From NCBI RefSeq assembly GCF_013033965.1, contig NZ_WQFE01000011.1, positions 121,267-185,266 of the forward strand: DNA of 64,000 nt. The letters are read 5' to 3'. Each line of letters opens with the position of its first letter. The stretch's first letter is position 1. Of the stretch, positions 52,712 to 61,208 are shown piece by piece. The notes below the pieces were generated by a model. That model saw only the letters and a program-made list of their open reading frames with translations. It did not search any database and was not told the DNA's origin. Both the position numbers and the translations under genes were made by a program. Source of the stretch: Ruegeria atlantica (GTDB lineage Bacteria; Pseudomonadota; Alphaproteobacteria; Rhodobacterales; Rhodobacteraceae).

Positions 52712-52903
52712 GATGCAGGCCTCCCCGACCCGATATGACAGGTTTCAAGATGGCACCCGTATGCGGGCACGGTCAAAGGAATTCACATTTTGTCAGTCCC
52801 GCCGCGCGGCCCCTCGGAAATTGAAACAATCGTGCTATCTTTCTGCTCAAAAGACGCCCGGCATTGTCGCTGTGTGGCGAAACGCTTGGAAAGAGAGGTT
52901 TGC

Positions 52904-53392
52904 ATGGCTGGTCTTACGTTCTCTCGTCGTTCTTTGGTTTTGGCGTCTGGGGCCGCATTGGCAACGGGTGCGACAGGCCTGTTGGTGCCAGCGCGCGCAA
53001 GTGGTCTGGCCCCGACCCAATCCATGCGTGGCGGATCCAATAATTACCGCGCTGGCGCGCCCATCGTTGACCGGATTGGCGGCGGTGGGTTCTGGATGAC
53101 CGGCACTGTGCGACGCGCCGGTGACGGCGCACCCCTGCCCGGTCAGCGCATCCAAATCTGGGCGCATACGACCGAAGGGCATGAGCGCGACCCGCAGAGC
53201 CACGGCGCAACCCTGACCGATGCCAATGGTGAGTTTCGGTTGGAGATGCCGCAAATTGTGCCTGCCTTTGGCCAGCCACACGGACATTTGGCGTATGACA
53301 GTGGTGAGTTTGAAACGGTGTTCCTGCGCCCGATCATGGCCAGTTCCAAAGACAAGACTTTGGCTGCGCATTTCGTTCTACAGCCTGCCTGA
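52904..53392 (+). CDS. Tat-exported intradiol-dioxygenase-like/transthyretin-fold protein
   Basis: A 162-residue protein with a Tat signal (FSRRSLVLASGAALATGATGLLVPARA). Its beta-sandwich has GFWMTGTVRRAGDGAPLPGQRIQIWAHTT and DANGEFRLEMP, the core of intradiol ring-cleavage dioxygenases, and QPHGHLAYDSGEF, where the metal-binding histidines would lie. It is much shorter than catechol dioxygenases and the two iron-ligand tyrosines are not clearly present, so catalysis is unproven. GAGAGG precedes ATG 52904. The next gene, a haem-type membrane protein, starts 5 bases after its stop, which suggests a joint redox function in the envelope. Confidence 0.85.
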   Translation: MAGLTFSRRSLVLASGAALATGATGLLVPARASGLAPTQSMRGGSNNYRAGAPIVDRIGGGGFWMTGTVRRAGDGAPLPGQRIQIWAHTTEGHERDPQSHGATLTDANGEFRLEMPQIVPAFGQPHGHLAYDSGEFETVFLRPIMASSKDKTLAAHFVLQPA

Positions 53393-53397
53393 TCACA

Positions 53398-53997
53398 GTG
53401 CGTCGAAACCTGGTAATCTGGACCATCGTGATCCTTGCCATGGCCGCGCCGATTTTCGCGGCGGCGGTCAGCCCCCTATTGGCATGGCGTGAACCAATAT
53501 ACATCGCAGCCGGATTTGCCGGTGTGATTTCGATGTGCCTCTTGTTAATGCAGCCGTTGCTTGCGGGTCGTTTACTACCAGGCTTGTCTCCGGTGGCCAG
53601 CCGCCATTGGCACCGGTGGTGTGGGCTAACGTTGGTTGCAGCCATTTTGATCCATGTCGGCGGCTTGTGGATCACCAGCCCACCCGACGTTGTCGACGCC
53701 CTGTTGTTCGTATCACCAACACCGTTTTCGGCTTGGGGTGTGATTGCGATGTGGGCCGCGTTCGGAGCCGCGATGCTGGGTCTTCTTCGCAAGCGTCTGG
53801 GCTTGCGGTTTCGCGTCTGGAGGTTGGCTCATGCAAACCTTGCGATCATCACCATTCTCGGCAGCGTCGTACATGCCCTGCTGATTGAAGGCACTATGGA
53901 GGTCATGACCAAATGGGCGCTATGCGGTCTAGTCGTGCTGGCGAGCGTCGCGACGCTCGCCAAAGTGCGGATTTGGGATATCAAGCGATCCACCTGA
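53398..53997 (+). CDS. Ferric reductase-like transmembrane b-type cytochrome
   Basis: A 199-residue membrane protein with about six helices and histidines placed for haem binding: SRHWHRWCGL and AAILIHVGG in one pair of helices, and RLAHANLAIITILGSVVHAL in another. This is the ferric-reductase/MsrQ-like transmembrane fold. It begins with GTG 53398, five bases after the Tat-protein gene, so the two are coupled. It probably passes electrons across the inner membrane to the periplasm; its partner reductase and acceptor are unknown. No FAD/NAD domain is attached. Confidence 0.88.
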   Translation: MRRNLVIWTIVILAMAAPIFAAAVSPLLAWREPIYIAAGFAGVISMCLLLMQPLLAGRLLPGLSPVASRHWHRWCGLTLVAAILIHVGGLWITSPPDVVDALLFVSPTPFSAWGVIAMWAAFGAAMLGLLRKRLGLRFRVWRLAHANLAIITILGSVVHALLIEGTMEVMTKWALCGLVVLASVATLAKVRIWDIKRST

Positions 53998-54029
53998 ACG
54001 CCTAAGCATTTATGGCTGCCGGGTGCTGG

Positions 54030-54377
54030 CTAAGCCCCGACCAGCCGTTTTGCGTAAGAAGCACGGCTCATCTGAACGTCTTGTACCGTAAGGCTGCCAA
54101 CCTCGGGCAAAGCCGCCGACAGGACGTCAAGAATGGCCGCGTTGAGCTCAGAACGCGTGGCCTCATCACGACCCTGCATCAGCAGAAGCGTGGCGTGGAC
54201 AAAGCTCTGAGGATCTGTGCCGATACGGTAATATTCTACCGGTGTCGCGCGGATCTTGATCGTCTCAGCGTCGAATTCAGGATGCTCGGCCAGTTCAGCA
54301 AAAAGCTGATCGCAAATGGCCTGAACATCATGGGCCTGCTCTATGCCTTTCGAAAACTCCAAGGTGACATGAGGCAT
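54030..54377 (-). CDS. 5-carboxymethyl-2-hydroxymuconate isomerase-family protein
   Basis: A 115-residue member of the tautomerase superfamily. It starts MPHVTLEFS, with the catalytic N-terminal proline exposed after Met removal, and has EYYRIGTDPQSFVHATLLLMQGRDEATRSELNAAILD. CHMI isomerises an intermediate of homoprotocatechuate degradation, but other genes of that pathway are absent here, so the substrate may differ. It follows argF on the same strand by 12 bases and may be transcribed with argD and argF. Confidence 0.92.
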   Translation of the reverse strand: MPHVTLEFSKGIEQAHDVQAICDQLFAELAEHPEFDAETIKIRATPVEYYRIGTDPQSFVHATLLLMQGRDEATRSELNAAILDVLSAALPEVGSLTVQDVQMSRASYAKRLVGA

Positions 54378-54389
54378 TTCCGACTCCGT

Positions 54390-55316
54390 TCAAACCCCAA
54401 GACACCAGCGCATCACCGCCTTTTGCGCGTGCAGGCGGTTTTCGGCCTCATCGAAGATGACCGAGTTGGGGCCATCCATCACTTCGGATGTCGCCTCTTC
54501 TTCGCGGTGGGCTGGCAGGCAATGCATGAACAGCGCGTCCGGTTTCGCATGTGACATCAGTTCGGCGTTGACCTGATAGGGCCGCAACAGGTTATGGCGA
54601 CGTTCCTTGGCCGACTGGGAATCGTGCATCGACACCCATGTATCCGCGACAACCAGATCCGCGCCTTCAACTGCCTTGAACGCATCGCGCTCGACCACAA
54701 TCTTCGACCCTTTCTTGCGCGCAAAACCCATGAACTCCTCTTCGGGGTCAAACTGAGACGGGCCCGCGAAGGTCAGGTCAAACCCGAACTGGCCGGCTGC
54801 GTGCAGGAACGAGGCGCAGACGTTGTTGCCGTCGCCGGTCCAGACCACTTTTTTGCCCGCGATCGGACCGCGATGTTCCTCAAACGTCAGCACATCCGCC
54901 ATGATCTGACATGGGTGGGTGCGGTCGGTCAGGCCGTTGATCACGGGCACATCCGAGTATTCGGCCATCTCGGTCAGGATGGTCTCGTCGAACGTCCGGA
55001 TCATGATCATATCGACGTAGCGTGACAGTACGCGGGCGGTGTCGGCGATGGTTTCGCCGTGGCCCAGTTGCATGTCTTTGCCCGAAAGCACCATCGTCTG
55101 CCCGCCCATCTGGCGCACACCCACATCAAAGGACACGCGCGTCCGGGTGGATGGTTTTTCAAAGATCAGGGCAACCATCCGGTCCTTGAGCGGTTGGTCA
55201 TCGTCCAACGCCGCCTTGGGACGGCCAAGACGCGCCTGTTTCATTGCACCCGCCTGATCAATCATGTTCCGCAGATCGCCCGCGTCGGTTTTATGGATAT
55301 CGAGGAAATGGTTCAT
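54390..55316 (-). CDS. argF: Ornithine carbamoyltransferase
   Basis: A 308-residue enzyme with carbamoyl-phosphate site STRTR (about 55-59), HPCQ (about 134-137), the ornithine site DTWVSM and FMHCLPAHR near 265-275. It forms citrulline from ornithine and carbamoyl phosphate in arginine synthesis. argD lies 28 bases upstream on the same strand, forming an argD-argF operon common in alphaproteobacteria. Motifs and length are complete. No attenuator or ARG box was recognised. Confidence 0.98.
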   Translation of the reverse strand: MNHFLDIHKTDAGDLRNMIDQAGAMKQARLGRPKAALDDDQPLKDRMVALIFEKPSTRTRVSFDVGVRQMGGQTMVLSGKDMQLGHGETIADTARVLSRYVDMIMIRTFDETILTEMAEYSDVPVINGLTDRTHPCQIMADVLTFEEHRGPIAGKKVVWTGDGNNVCASFLHAAGQFGFDLTFAGPSQFDPEEEFMGFARKKGSKIVVERDAFKAVEGADLVVADTWVSMHDSQSAKERRHNLLRPYQVNAELMSHAKPDALFMHCLPAHREEEATSEVMDGPNSVIFDEAENRLHAQKAVMRWCLGV

Positions 55317-55344
55317 TTCAGTTCACTTTTCATTCGGGTGTATC

Positions 55345-56532
55345 TTAGGCCGAGGCCATCGACTCTTCGACTTGCGCTGCGGCTTTGTCGAGGCGGATCA
55401 CGGCTTGGGCGATATCATCCTCGGTCAATGTCAGAGGCGGCAGCAGGCGGATTACGTTATCGGCGGCGGGGACGGTGATGACCTCGTTGTCATAACCGGC
55501 GTTGACCATGTCGATATTTGGCGTTTTGCACTTCAGGCCTAGCATCAGTCCTGTTCCGCGCACTTCTTCGAAGACCTCCGGGTGCTCGGCGATTAGCCCC
55601 TCGAGCTTTTGGCGCAGCATCCCGGCCTTGCGGTTGACGCCTTCCAGGAAGGCAGGCGTTGCCACCTGATCAATAACGGCGCAGCCCACGGCACAGCCCA
55701 GCGGGTTGCCGCCATAGGTAGAGCCATGCGTGCCTGCCGTCATACCGCTGGCGGCGTCTTCCGTGGCCAGAACAGCACCCAGAGGGAAGCCTCCGCCGAT
55801 GCCTTTGGCGACCATCATAATGTCCGGTGTGATCCCCGCCCATTCATGCGCGAACAGTTTTCCGGTACGGCCTACGCCACATTGAACCTCATCGAGGATC
55901 AAAAGCAGGCCGTTGTCATCGCAGATCTGGCGCAGGGCTTTGAGTTCCGCGTCTGGGACGGGACGGATACCGCCCTCACCCTGAACAGGTTCGATCATAA
56001 TCGCTGCGGTCTCATCGGCGATTGCATTGGTGACACCGTCCAGATCACCGAACGTGAGATGCACAAAGCCCGGCAGAAGCGGACCAAAGCCTTTTGTCAT
56101 CTTCTCGGACCCGGCGGCTGCAATACCAGCTGACGAGCGGCCGTGGAACGAGCCGTCAAAAGTGATGATCTCAACGCGTTCAGGCTGGTCTTTGTCATAA
56201 AAATACTTGCGGGCCATTTTCACAGCAAGTTCGCAAGATTCCGTGCCCGAGTTCGTGAAGAAAACAGTGTCAGCAAAGGTGTGCTCGACCAGCTTGTCGG
56301 CAAGGGCCTGCTGTTGTGGGATGTGATAGAGGTTCGAGACGTGCCACAGCGCGTGCGCTTGTTCGGTCAGGGCATTGACCAGCGCAGGATGGGCATGGCC
56401 CAGCGCATTCACGGCGATCCCGGCGCCCAGGTCCAGAAAACGTCGGCCATCCGCCTCGGTCAGCCAGGCGCCTTCGCCCTTTACGAAGGTCAGGGGCGCA
56501 CGGTTATAGGTCGGCAGAACGGACGGGATCAT
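55345..56532 (-). CDS. argD: Acetylornithine aminotransferase
   Basis: A 395-residue class III PLP transaminase. The PLP lysine is Lys243 in MVAKGIGGGFPLG. It also has NSGTESCELAVKMARKY (94-110), FHGR (129-132), EPVQGEGGI (181-189) and LDEVQCGVGRTG (213-224). It makes N-acetylornithine from the semialdehyde and, in many bacteria, also acts on succinyldiaminopimelate. It is first of the argD-argF(-CHMI) unit, and the promoter must lie in the 294 bases before the divergent EamA gene. No frame damage is seen. Confidence 0.96.
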   Translation of the reverse strand: MIPSVLPTYNRAPLTFVKGEGAWLTEADGRRFLDLGAGIAVNALGHAHPALVNALTEQAHALWHVSNLYHIPQQQALADKLVEHTFADTVFFTNSGTESCELAVKMARKYFYDKDQPERVEIITFDGSFHGRSSAGIAAAGSEKMTKGFGPLLPGFVHLTFGDLDGVTNAIADETAAIMIEPVQGEGGIRPVPDAELKALRQICDDNGLLLILDEVQCGVGRTGKLFAHEWAGITPDIMMVAKGIGGGFPLGAVLATEDAASGMTAGTHGSTYGGNPLGCAVGCAVIDQVATPAFLEGVNRKAGMLRQKLEGLIAEHPEVFEEVRGTGLMLGLKCKTPNIDMVNAGYDNEVITVPAADNVIRLLPPLTLTEDDIAQAVIRLDKAAAQVEESMASA

Positions 56533-56826
56533 GGGATCATCCTTTTCAGGTAGCTTGAGCCTCGTGAGTGATACACTCGGCCAGTGTTCGTCAACTGATT
56601 TGGTGAGAGTTGCGCCGATTTGAACAACGCAAATAGATCAAAGAGGCCGGTTACGCGGCAAAGCGTCGGCGTCGGGGTCGCAGGATATGTGCGTTTTTGA
56701 TCATGTGCCGCCGTATAACGCTGCCCGAGGCGTCTGAAAAGCCTGAATATTGCGGACAACAAAAATACTTGTCGCCCGCGACGTTTGCCGCTTGCCATTT
56801 GCCTCATGCTGACGCACCGCTGACAC
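56533..56826. promoter_or_regulatory. Divergent argD/eamA intergenic region
   Basis: A 294-base gap between divergent genes, so it holds both promoters. Short frames over it are not gene-like. No palindrome or hexamer pair stands out enough to annotate. AGGATGATCC at 56531-56541 precedes the argD start as a possible Shine-Dalgarno (AAAAGGATGATCCC on the minus strand). Confidence 0.4.
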
Positions 56827-57711
56827 ATGTTTGTCGCCAAAGCCCACAATCCCCCACTTGCCGCTGCTCTGATCACAGCTGCCAGCGCATTGCTGGCCGG
56901 GACAACTCTGCTGGCCAAGGCTTTGGGAACGGACACCCTGGGACCTGCACTGCATCCAATGCAGATCAGCCATGGGCGGTTCCTATTTGCGTTTATCGTG
57001 ATCGTTACCGCCGTGGGCGTGATGCGGCCCCGCCTGCAGCGCCCGCATTGGGGGCTGCATATCGGGCGCACAAGTTTCGGATGGGTCGGGATCACATTGA
57101 TGTTCGCCTCGGTCGCGTTCATTCCGATCGCGGATGCGACGGCGATTTCCTTTTTGAACCCAGTGTTCGCAATGGTACTGGCGATCCCGCTGTTGAAAGA
57201 GGGCGTTGGCCCGTGGCGCTGGCTTGCTGCGGTAGTTGCGCTGGTTGGCGCGCTGATCCTGCTACGGCCCACGCCGGCGAGTTTTCAGCCCGCCGCCCTT
57301 TTGGCGCTTACAGCGGCAGCCGTGATCGGGATGGAGCTGATCTTCATCAAAAAGCTCTCGGGTCGCGAAATCCCGATCCAGATTTTGCTGATCAACAACG
57401 CAATGGGGCTGACGATTGCCTCGGTTGCGGTGAGCTTTGTTTTTCAGATGCCCACCCCGGAGCAATGGGCGGCGCTGGTTGGCATTGGTGCGCTGATGGC
57501 CTGCGCGCAGGCGTGTTTCGTGAACGGTATGGCGCGGGCAGATGCCTCTTTTGTTGCCCCGATCAGCTATGCAACTCTGATTTTCGCGGCTTTCTACGAT
57601 TTTGCGATTTTCGGCGTAGTCCCAGACGGGATCAGCATGATCGGCTCGGCCATCATTCTGACCGGTGGGCTAATTCTGGTCTGGCGCGAGGCACGGGCCC
57701 GGCAGGCCTGA
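56827..57711 (+). CDS. DMT-superfamily EamA transporter
   Basis: A 294-residue protein with ten hydrophobic helices in two EamA repeats (about 12-140 and 153-290). Repeat landmarks are ALIFVSVAFIPIADATAISFLNPVF-like VAFIPIADATAISFLNPVFAMV, LVGALILLRPT, and DASFVAPISYATLIFAAFYDFAIF in the second half. It is of the RhaT/YdcZ-type roseobacter exporter class; the substrate (amino acids, metabolites) is not readable. It is divergent from argD, though regulation in common is not shown. Confidence 0.93.
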   Translation: MFVAKAHNPPLAAALITAASALLAGTTLLAKALGTDTLGPALHPMQISHGRFLFAFIVIVTAVGVMRPRLQRPHWGLHIGRTSFGWVGITLMFASVAFIPIADATAISFLNPVFAMVLAIPLLKEGVGPWRWLAAVVALVGALILLRPTPASFQPAALLALTAAAVIGMELIFIKKLSGREIPIQILLINNAMGLTIASVAVSFVFQMPTPEQWAALVGIGALMACAQACFVNGMARADASFVAPISYATLIFAAFYDFAIFGVVPDGISMIGSAIILTGGLILVWREARARQA

Positions 57712-57821
57712 AACCCAAAAAATTTTCTCACATAGCCTGGGGGCGACCTGTATGTCGCAAACCCCAAAGAACCCGGGTCGATCCGGCGCAATGTGACCTC
57801 AGTTGATTTGAGAGTTTACCA

Positions 57822-59057
57822 ATGCACGAACGCCGTATCCCCGAATGGGTGCGCCACGCCCCAGCACCATCAGTCCGCGATTTCGGCATCCTGGCCGGGT
57901 TTGAGGCCATTGTCCGCGGTATTCTGATATCAGTCTTTCCGCTGGCCATGTACCGGGCACTGGGCGACGCGTCTTCGGTCTCGTTGCTGTATTTTCTGGT
58001 TGGCGTCATCTCGTTGATTGCGGGCTTGATGGTGCCGTTCCTGATCCGTTTCGTACCGCGCAGATGGGCCTATACAGCTGGTTGCCTCATGTTCATCGGT
58101 GGTGCGCTGCTGGCGATTGAGGGCAGCCCTGTTGCAGTGGTTGCTGCCTTGGCCCTGAACACGGTCGCGACTGTGGTCACATTCATCTGCTTCAACGCTT
58201 ACGTTCTGGACTACATCAGCAAAATCGAGTTGGGCAAATGCGAGACAAGCCGCATGTTTTACAGCGCCCTCGGCTGGGCAGGCGGGCCGATGGCTGGTGT
58301 CTTGCTGCTCGAGGTCTGGGGCCCTGCCCCCTTTGTCATCAGTGCGATGGCAGGCGCGGTTATGCTGATCCAGTTCTGGCGCATGCGATTGGGCAATGGC
58401 AAGTTGATCACCAAGGCGCGCGGCCCCGCGAAAAACCCGCTAGCGTTTCTGCCGCGCTTTTTCGCTCAGCCCCGTTTGGTGGCGGGGTATCTTTTTGCCA
58501 TGATCCGATCCTGCGGTTGGTGGATCTATGTGGTTTATCTGCCCATATTTGCAATCCAAAACGGATTGGGTGAGCAATTGGGCGGTATCCTTCTGTCTAC
58601 GACCAATGCGATGCTATTCGCCGCGCCGCTTATTTTGCGCTGGGTTCAGGGGCGTTCGATTCGCACTGCGGTTCGCGTGGGGTTTGCTGCTTGCGGAACA
58701 TGCTTTGTCACTGCAGGGGCCATCGCGGGATGGCCCGTGGCTGCGGTGGCGGCACTGGTCCTTGGGTCCATCTGGCTGATTGTTCTGGATATCTGCGCCG
58801 GCTTGCCGTTCCTAATGGCGGTGAAACCTTCTGAGCGCACCGAGATGTCCGCGATTTACTCCAGCTACCGCGACGTTTCCGGCATTCTGACACCCGGAAT
58901 TGCATCACTGGTCCTTTTGGTCTCACCTGTCGCGGGGATTTTTGCAGTCGGAGGGTTAGCCCTATTCGGGGCCTGGGCTGTGGCTGCAAATTTACACCCG
59001 CGACTGGGTAAGCCAAGAATAACTTTCCAACCCGGCGCACTGGCTGAAACGGGTTAA
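57822..59057 (+). CDS. Major facilitator superfamily transporter
   Basis: A 411-residue membrane protein with about twelve helices and a central cytoplasmic loop (around 190-215, RMRLGNGKLITKARGPAKN). Helix 1 begins FEAIVRGILISVFPLAMYRALG, and the first intracellular loop FVPRRWAYTAGC is a weakened motif A. No specific subfamily could be assigned. The gene starts 110 bases after the EamA gene and ends overlapping the convergent ABC permease by 4 bases. Confidence 0.9.
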   Translation: MHERRIPEWVRHAPAPSVRDFGILAGFEAIVRGILISVFPLAMYRALGDASSVSLLYFLVGVISLIAGLMVPFLIRFVPRRWAYTAGCLMFIGGALLAIEGSPVAVVAALALNTVATVVTFICFNAYVLDYISKIELGKCETSRMFYSALGWAGGPMAGVLLLEVWGPAPFVISAMAGAVMLIQFWRMRLGNGKLITKARGPAKNPLAFLPRFFAQPRLVAGYLFAMIRSCGWWIYVVYLPIFAIQNGLGEQLGGILLSTTNAMLFAAPLILRWVQGRSIRTAVRVGFAACGTCFVTAGAIAGWPVAAVAALVLGSIWLIVLDICAGLPFLMAVKPSERTEMSAIYSSYRDVSGILTPGIASLVLLVSPVAGIFAVGGLALFGAWAVAANLHPRLGKPRITFQPGALAETG

Positions 59058-59860
59058 GCCTTTAGGCGATACCCCGTTCGCAGCATCTGCCAGGTCAGCG
59101 CACCGACCAGCAGGGTGGCGCCGATACATACCAAGATTCCTAACCAGGGTGAGCTGTCGGACACGCCGATCATCCCGTACCGCAGGCCGTCAATGAGATA
59201 GAAAACCGGGTTCACGTGACTCAGGCGGTTCAAAACCGGGGGCAGCGCCTGAACCGAATAAAACGTCCCAGACAAGAAAGCCAATGGCGTCACGATAAAG
59301 TTCGTAATCGCCGCCATCTGGTCGAACTTGTTGGCAAAAATCCCGGCGAACAGACCCAAGGCGCCCATAAACGCCCCACCCAGAACAACGAAGATCAGGG
59401 CAATCAGCGGGTTCTGCGGGTAAATCCCCAAAACCAGCGCAAGTGCAACCGCGACCACACAAGCGATCAGGACACCGCGCGCCACTCCTCCGGCCAGATA
59501 ACCCAGCAGGATCTCAAGCGGTGACAAAGGCGGCATCAGCGTATCGACAATATTGCCTTGTACTTTAGCGATCACCATCGACGAAGAGGTGTTGGCGAAG
59601 GCATTCTGGATCACGGTCATCATCATAATGCCCGGCGCCAGAAACGTCAGGAACGGCACCCCCATCACATCCGGGCGCCCCGGACCAATGGCGATATTGA
59701 AGATCAAAAGGAATAGCCCGGCTGTCACAAGTGGGGCCAACAGGGTTTGTGTCCAAACCGCCAGAAACCGCAGTGTTTCACGCTGGGCCAGCGTATAGAG
59801 CCCCATCCAGTTAATTGTTCCGAAACGCCGTTCGCTCTGATCTGCGGAAATCTGCATCAT
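59054..59860 (-). CDS. ABC-2 type transporter permease
   Basis: A 268-residue permease with six helices and the ABC-2 signature near the C-terminus (LVTAGLFLLIFNIAIG at the N side; PLAFLSGTFYSVQALPPVLNRLSHVNPVFYLIDGLRYGMIG at the C side). The sequence resembles the NodJ/YadH subfamily that exports saccharides or lipids. The cognate ATPase gene is not adjacent (GcrA lies upstream, divergent), so it must be encoded elsewhere. It is complete. The substrate is unknown. Confidence 0.92.
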   Translation of the reverse strand: MMQISADQSERRFGTINWMGLYTLAQRETLRFLAVWTQTLLAPLVTAGLFLLIFNIAIGPGRPDVMGVPFLTFLAPGIMMMTVIQNAFANTSSSMVIAKVQGNIVDTLMPPLSPLEILLGYLAGGVARGVLIACVVAVALALVLGIYPQNPLIALIFVVLGGAFMGALGLFAGIFANKFDQMAAITNFIVTPLAFLSGTFYSVQALPPVLNRLSHVNPVFYLIDGLRYGMIGVSDSSPWLGILVCIGATLLVGALTWQMLRTGYRLKA

Positions 59861-59983
59861 CTGCCCTCATCCTGATTCGAGAACCGCTTGTAACTCGGCC
59901 CGCAGTGATTAAAATAGGGGGCTGAGACGATTTCCCAAGGCGGCCCGAATCTGGGGCCGCTTTCCGCTTTTGAAAGGCAAATG

Positions 59984-60559
59984 ATGTCCTGGACTGACGA
60001 GCGCGTAGAACTGCTGAAGAAAATGTGGGGCGAGGGCCAGTCGGCCAGCCAGATCGCCAAAGAACTGGGCGGCGTGACCCGCAATGCGGTGATCGGCAAG
60101 GTGCACCGTCTGGGTCTGTCGAACCGCGCAACCGGTGCCTCACCGGCCAAATCCGAGCCTAAGGAAAAACCGGCACCCGCGCCCAAGGCTGAGGCCAAGC
60201 CAAAGCCCGCGCCCAAAACTGAACCCGCGCGCCCAACCCCGGCACCTGCTTCCGAGGCAAAACCGGCCGTTCCGGCACGCCGCCAGATCATCCCGGCCGG
60301 TCAGCCTCTGCCGCCGCAACCATCGGCCAACGAAATCAGCCCCGAGGCGCTGGCCAAGGTCAACGAGGTCGAAAAGAAGGCCAAGAAGCTGACGCTGATG
60401 GAATTGACCGAGAAGACCTGCAAATGGCCCGTAGGCGACCCCGCGACCGAGGATTTCTGGTTCTGCGGCCTGCCGGTTGAGGCGGGCAAACCCTATTGCG
60501 AAGCCCATGTGGGTGTGGCGTTCCAGCCGATGAGCTCGCGCCGAGATCGGCGGCGCTGA
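59984..60559 (+). CDS. gcrA: GcrA-family cell-cycle regulator
   Basis: A 191-residue protein. The N-terminal helix-turn-helix MSWTDERVELLKKMWGEGQSASQIAKEL with VTRNAVIGKVHRLGLSNR (1-47) is the GcrA DNA-binding domain. A Pro/Ala/Lys-rich linker (about 50-120) follows, and the C-terminal domain has CKWPVGDP and FWFCGLPVEAGKPYCEAH, whose cysteines and histidine form a probable zinc site. In Caulobacter GcrA binds sigma70 and methylated GAnTC promoters. The second of two adjacent ATGs is chosen for its spacing from AAAGG. Confidence 0.95.
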   Translation: MSWTDERVELLKKMWGEGQSASQIAKELGGVTRNAVIGKVHRLGLSNRATGASPAKSEPKEKPAPAPKAEAKPKPAPKTEPARPTPAPASEAKPAVPARRQIIPAGQPLPPQPSANEISPEALAKVNEVEKKAKKLTLMELTEKTCKWPVGDPATEDFWFCGLPVEAGKPYCEAHVGVAFQPMSSRRDRRR

Positions 60560-60562
60560 TCC

Positions 60563-61207
60563 ATGCGCCAGGATCCGACAGCGATGGAGGATACCTGGCT
60601 TGCCCAGGCAAAACGATTGATGGCGCTGGCCGAAACCGGCCAGCACTTTACCAAAGACCCGTTCGACCGCGAACGTTATGACGAAATCGCAGTTATCGCC
60701 CGCACTATGCTGGCCGATCTGGGGCAGGTGCCTCTGTCGCGGATCGACGGATTGATTTCAGAACACGCAGCAGGCTACGCCACGCCCAGCATCGACATTC
60801 GGGGCGCGGTGATCTGCGACGGACGCATTTTGCTGGTGCGCGAACGCAGCGACGGGAAATGGGCGATGCCCGGCGGGTTTGCGGATGTCGGCAACTCGCC
60901 AGCAGAAAACATCGAGCGCGAAGTCTGGGAAGAAGCAAGGTTGCGCGTTAAGGCAGGGCATCTCTATGCCGTGCACCACAAAGCGCGACATCCTTACCCT
61001 GCAGATGTGAGAGATTTCTACAAGCTGTACTTTCTGTGCGACGTCGCCGGTGAAGCGTTCCCTGAAGCAGGGCCGGAAACAAGCGAAGCAGCGTTTTTTG
61101 CACCGGAGAACTTACCCCAACTGTCATTGGGGCGAACCATAGAGGCCGATATCACTGCCGCGTTTCAAGCCAAGGCGGCGGACGAGAAAATTACTCGGTT
61201 CGACTGA
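60563..61207 (+). CDS. Nudix hydrolase with N-terminal Nudix_N_2 domain
   Basis: A 214-residue protein. An N-terminal helical domain (about 1-65, ADLGQVPLSRIDGLISEHAAGYATPSIDIRG) precedes the Nudix domain. Its box reads GGFADVGNSPAENIEREVWEEARL: the catalytic REVWEE core is present, but the first Glu is Asn and the late Gly is Arg, which are departures from the consensus GX5EX7REUXEEXGU. The family acts on nucleoside diphosphate derivatives. ATG 60563 is just after the gcrA stop, so the two genes are coupled; an internal ATG at 60584 is possible. Confidence 0.9.
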   Translation: MRQDPTAMEDTWLAQAKRLMALAETGQHFTKDPFDRERYDEIAVIARTMLADLGQVPLSRIDGLISEHAAGYATPSIDIRGAVICDGRILLVRERSDGKWAMPGGFADVGNSPAENIEREVWEEARLRVKAGHLYAVHHKARHPYPADVRDFYKLYFLCDVAGEAFPEAGPETSEAAFFAPENLPQLSLGRTIEADITAAFQAKAADEKITRFD

Positions 61208-61208
61208 G

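Noticed and set aside
53398..53997. MsrQ of an MsrPQ methionine sulfoxide repair system
   Set aside because: The partner gene encodes an intradiol-like Tat protein, not the molybdopterin protein MsrP.
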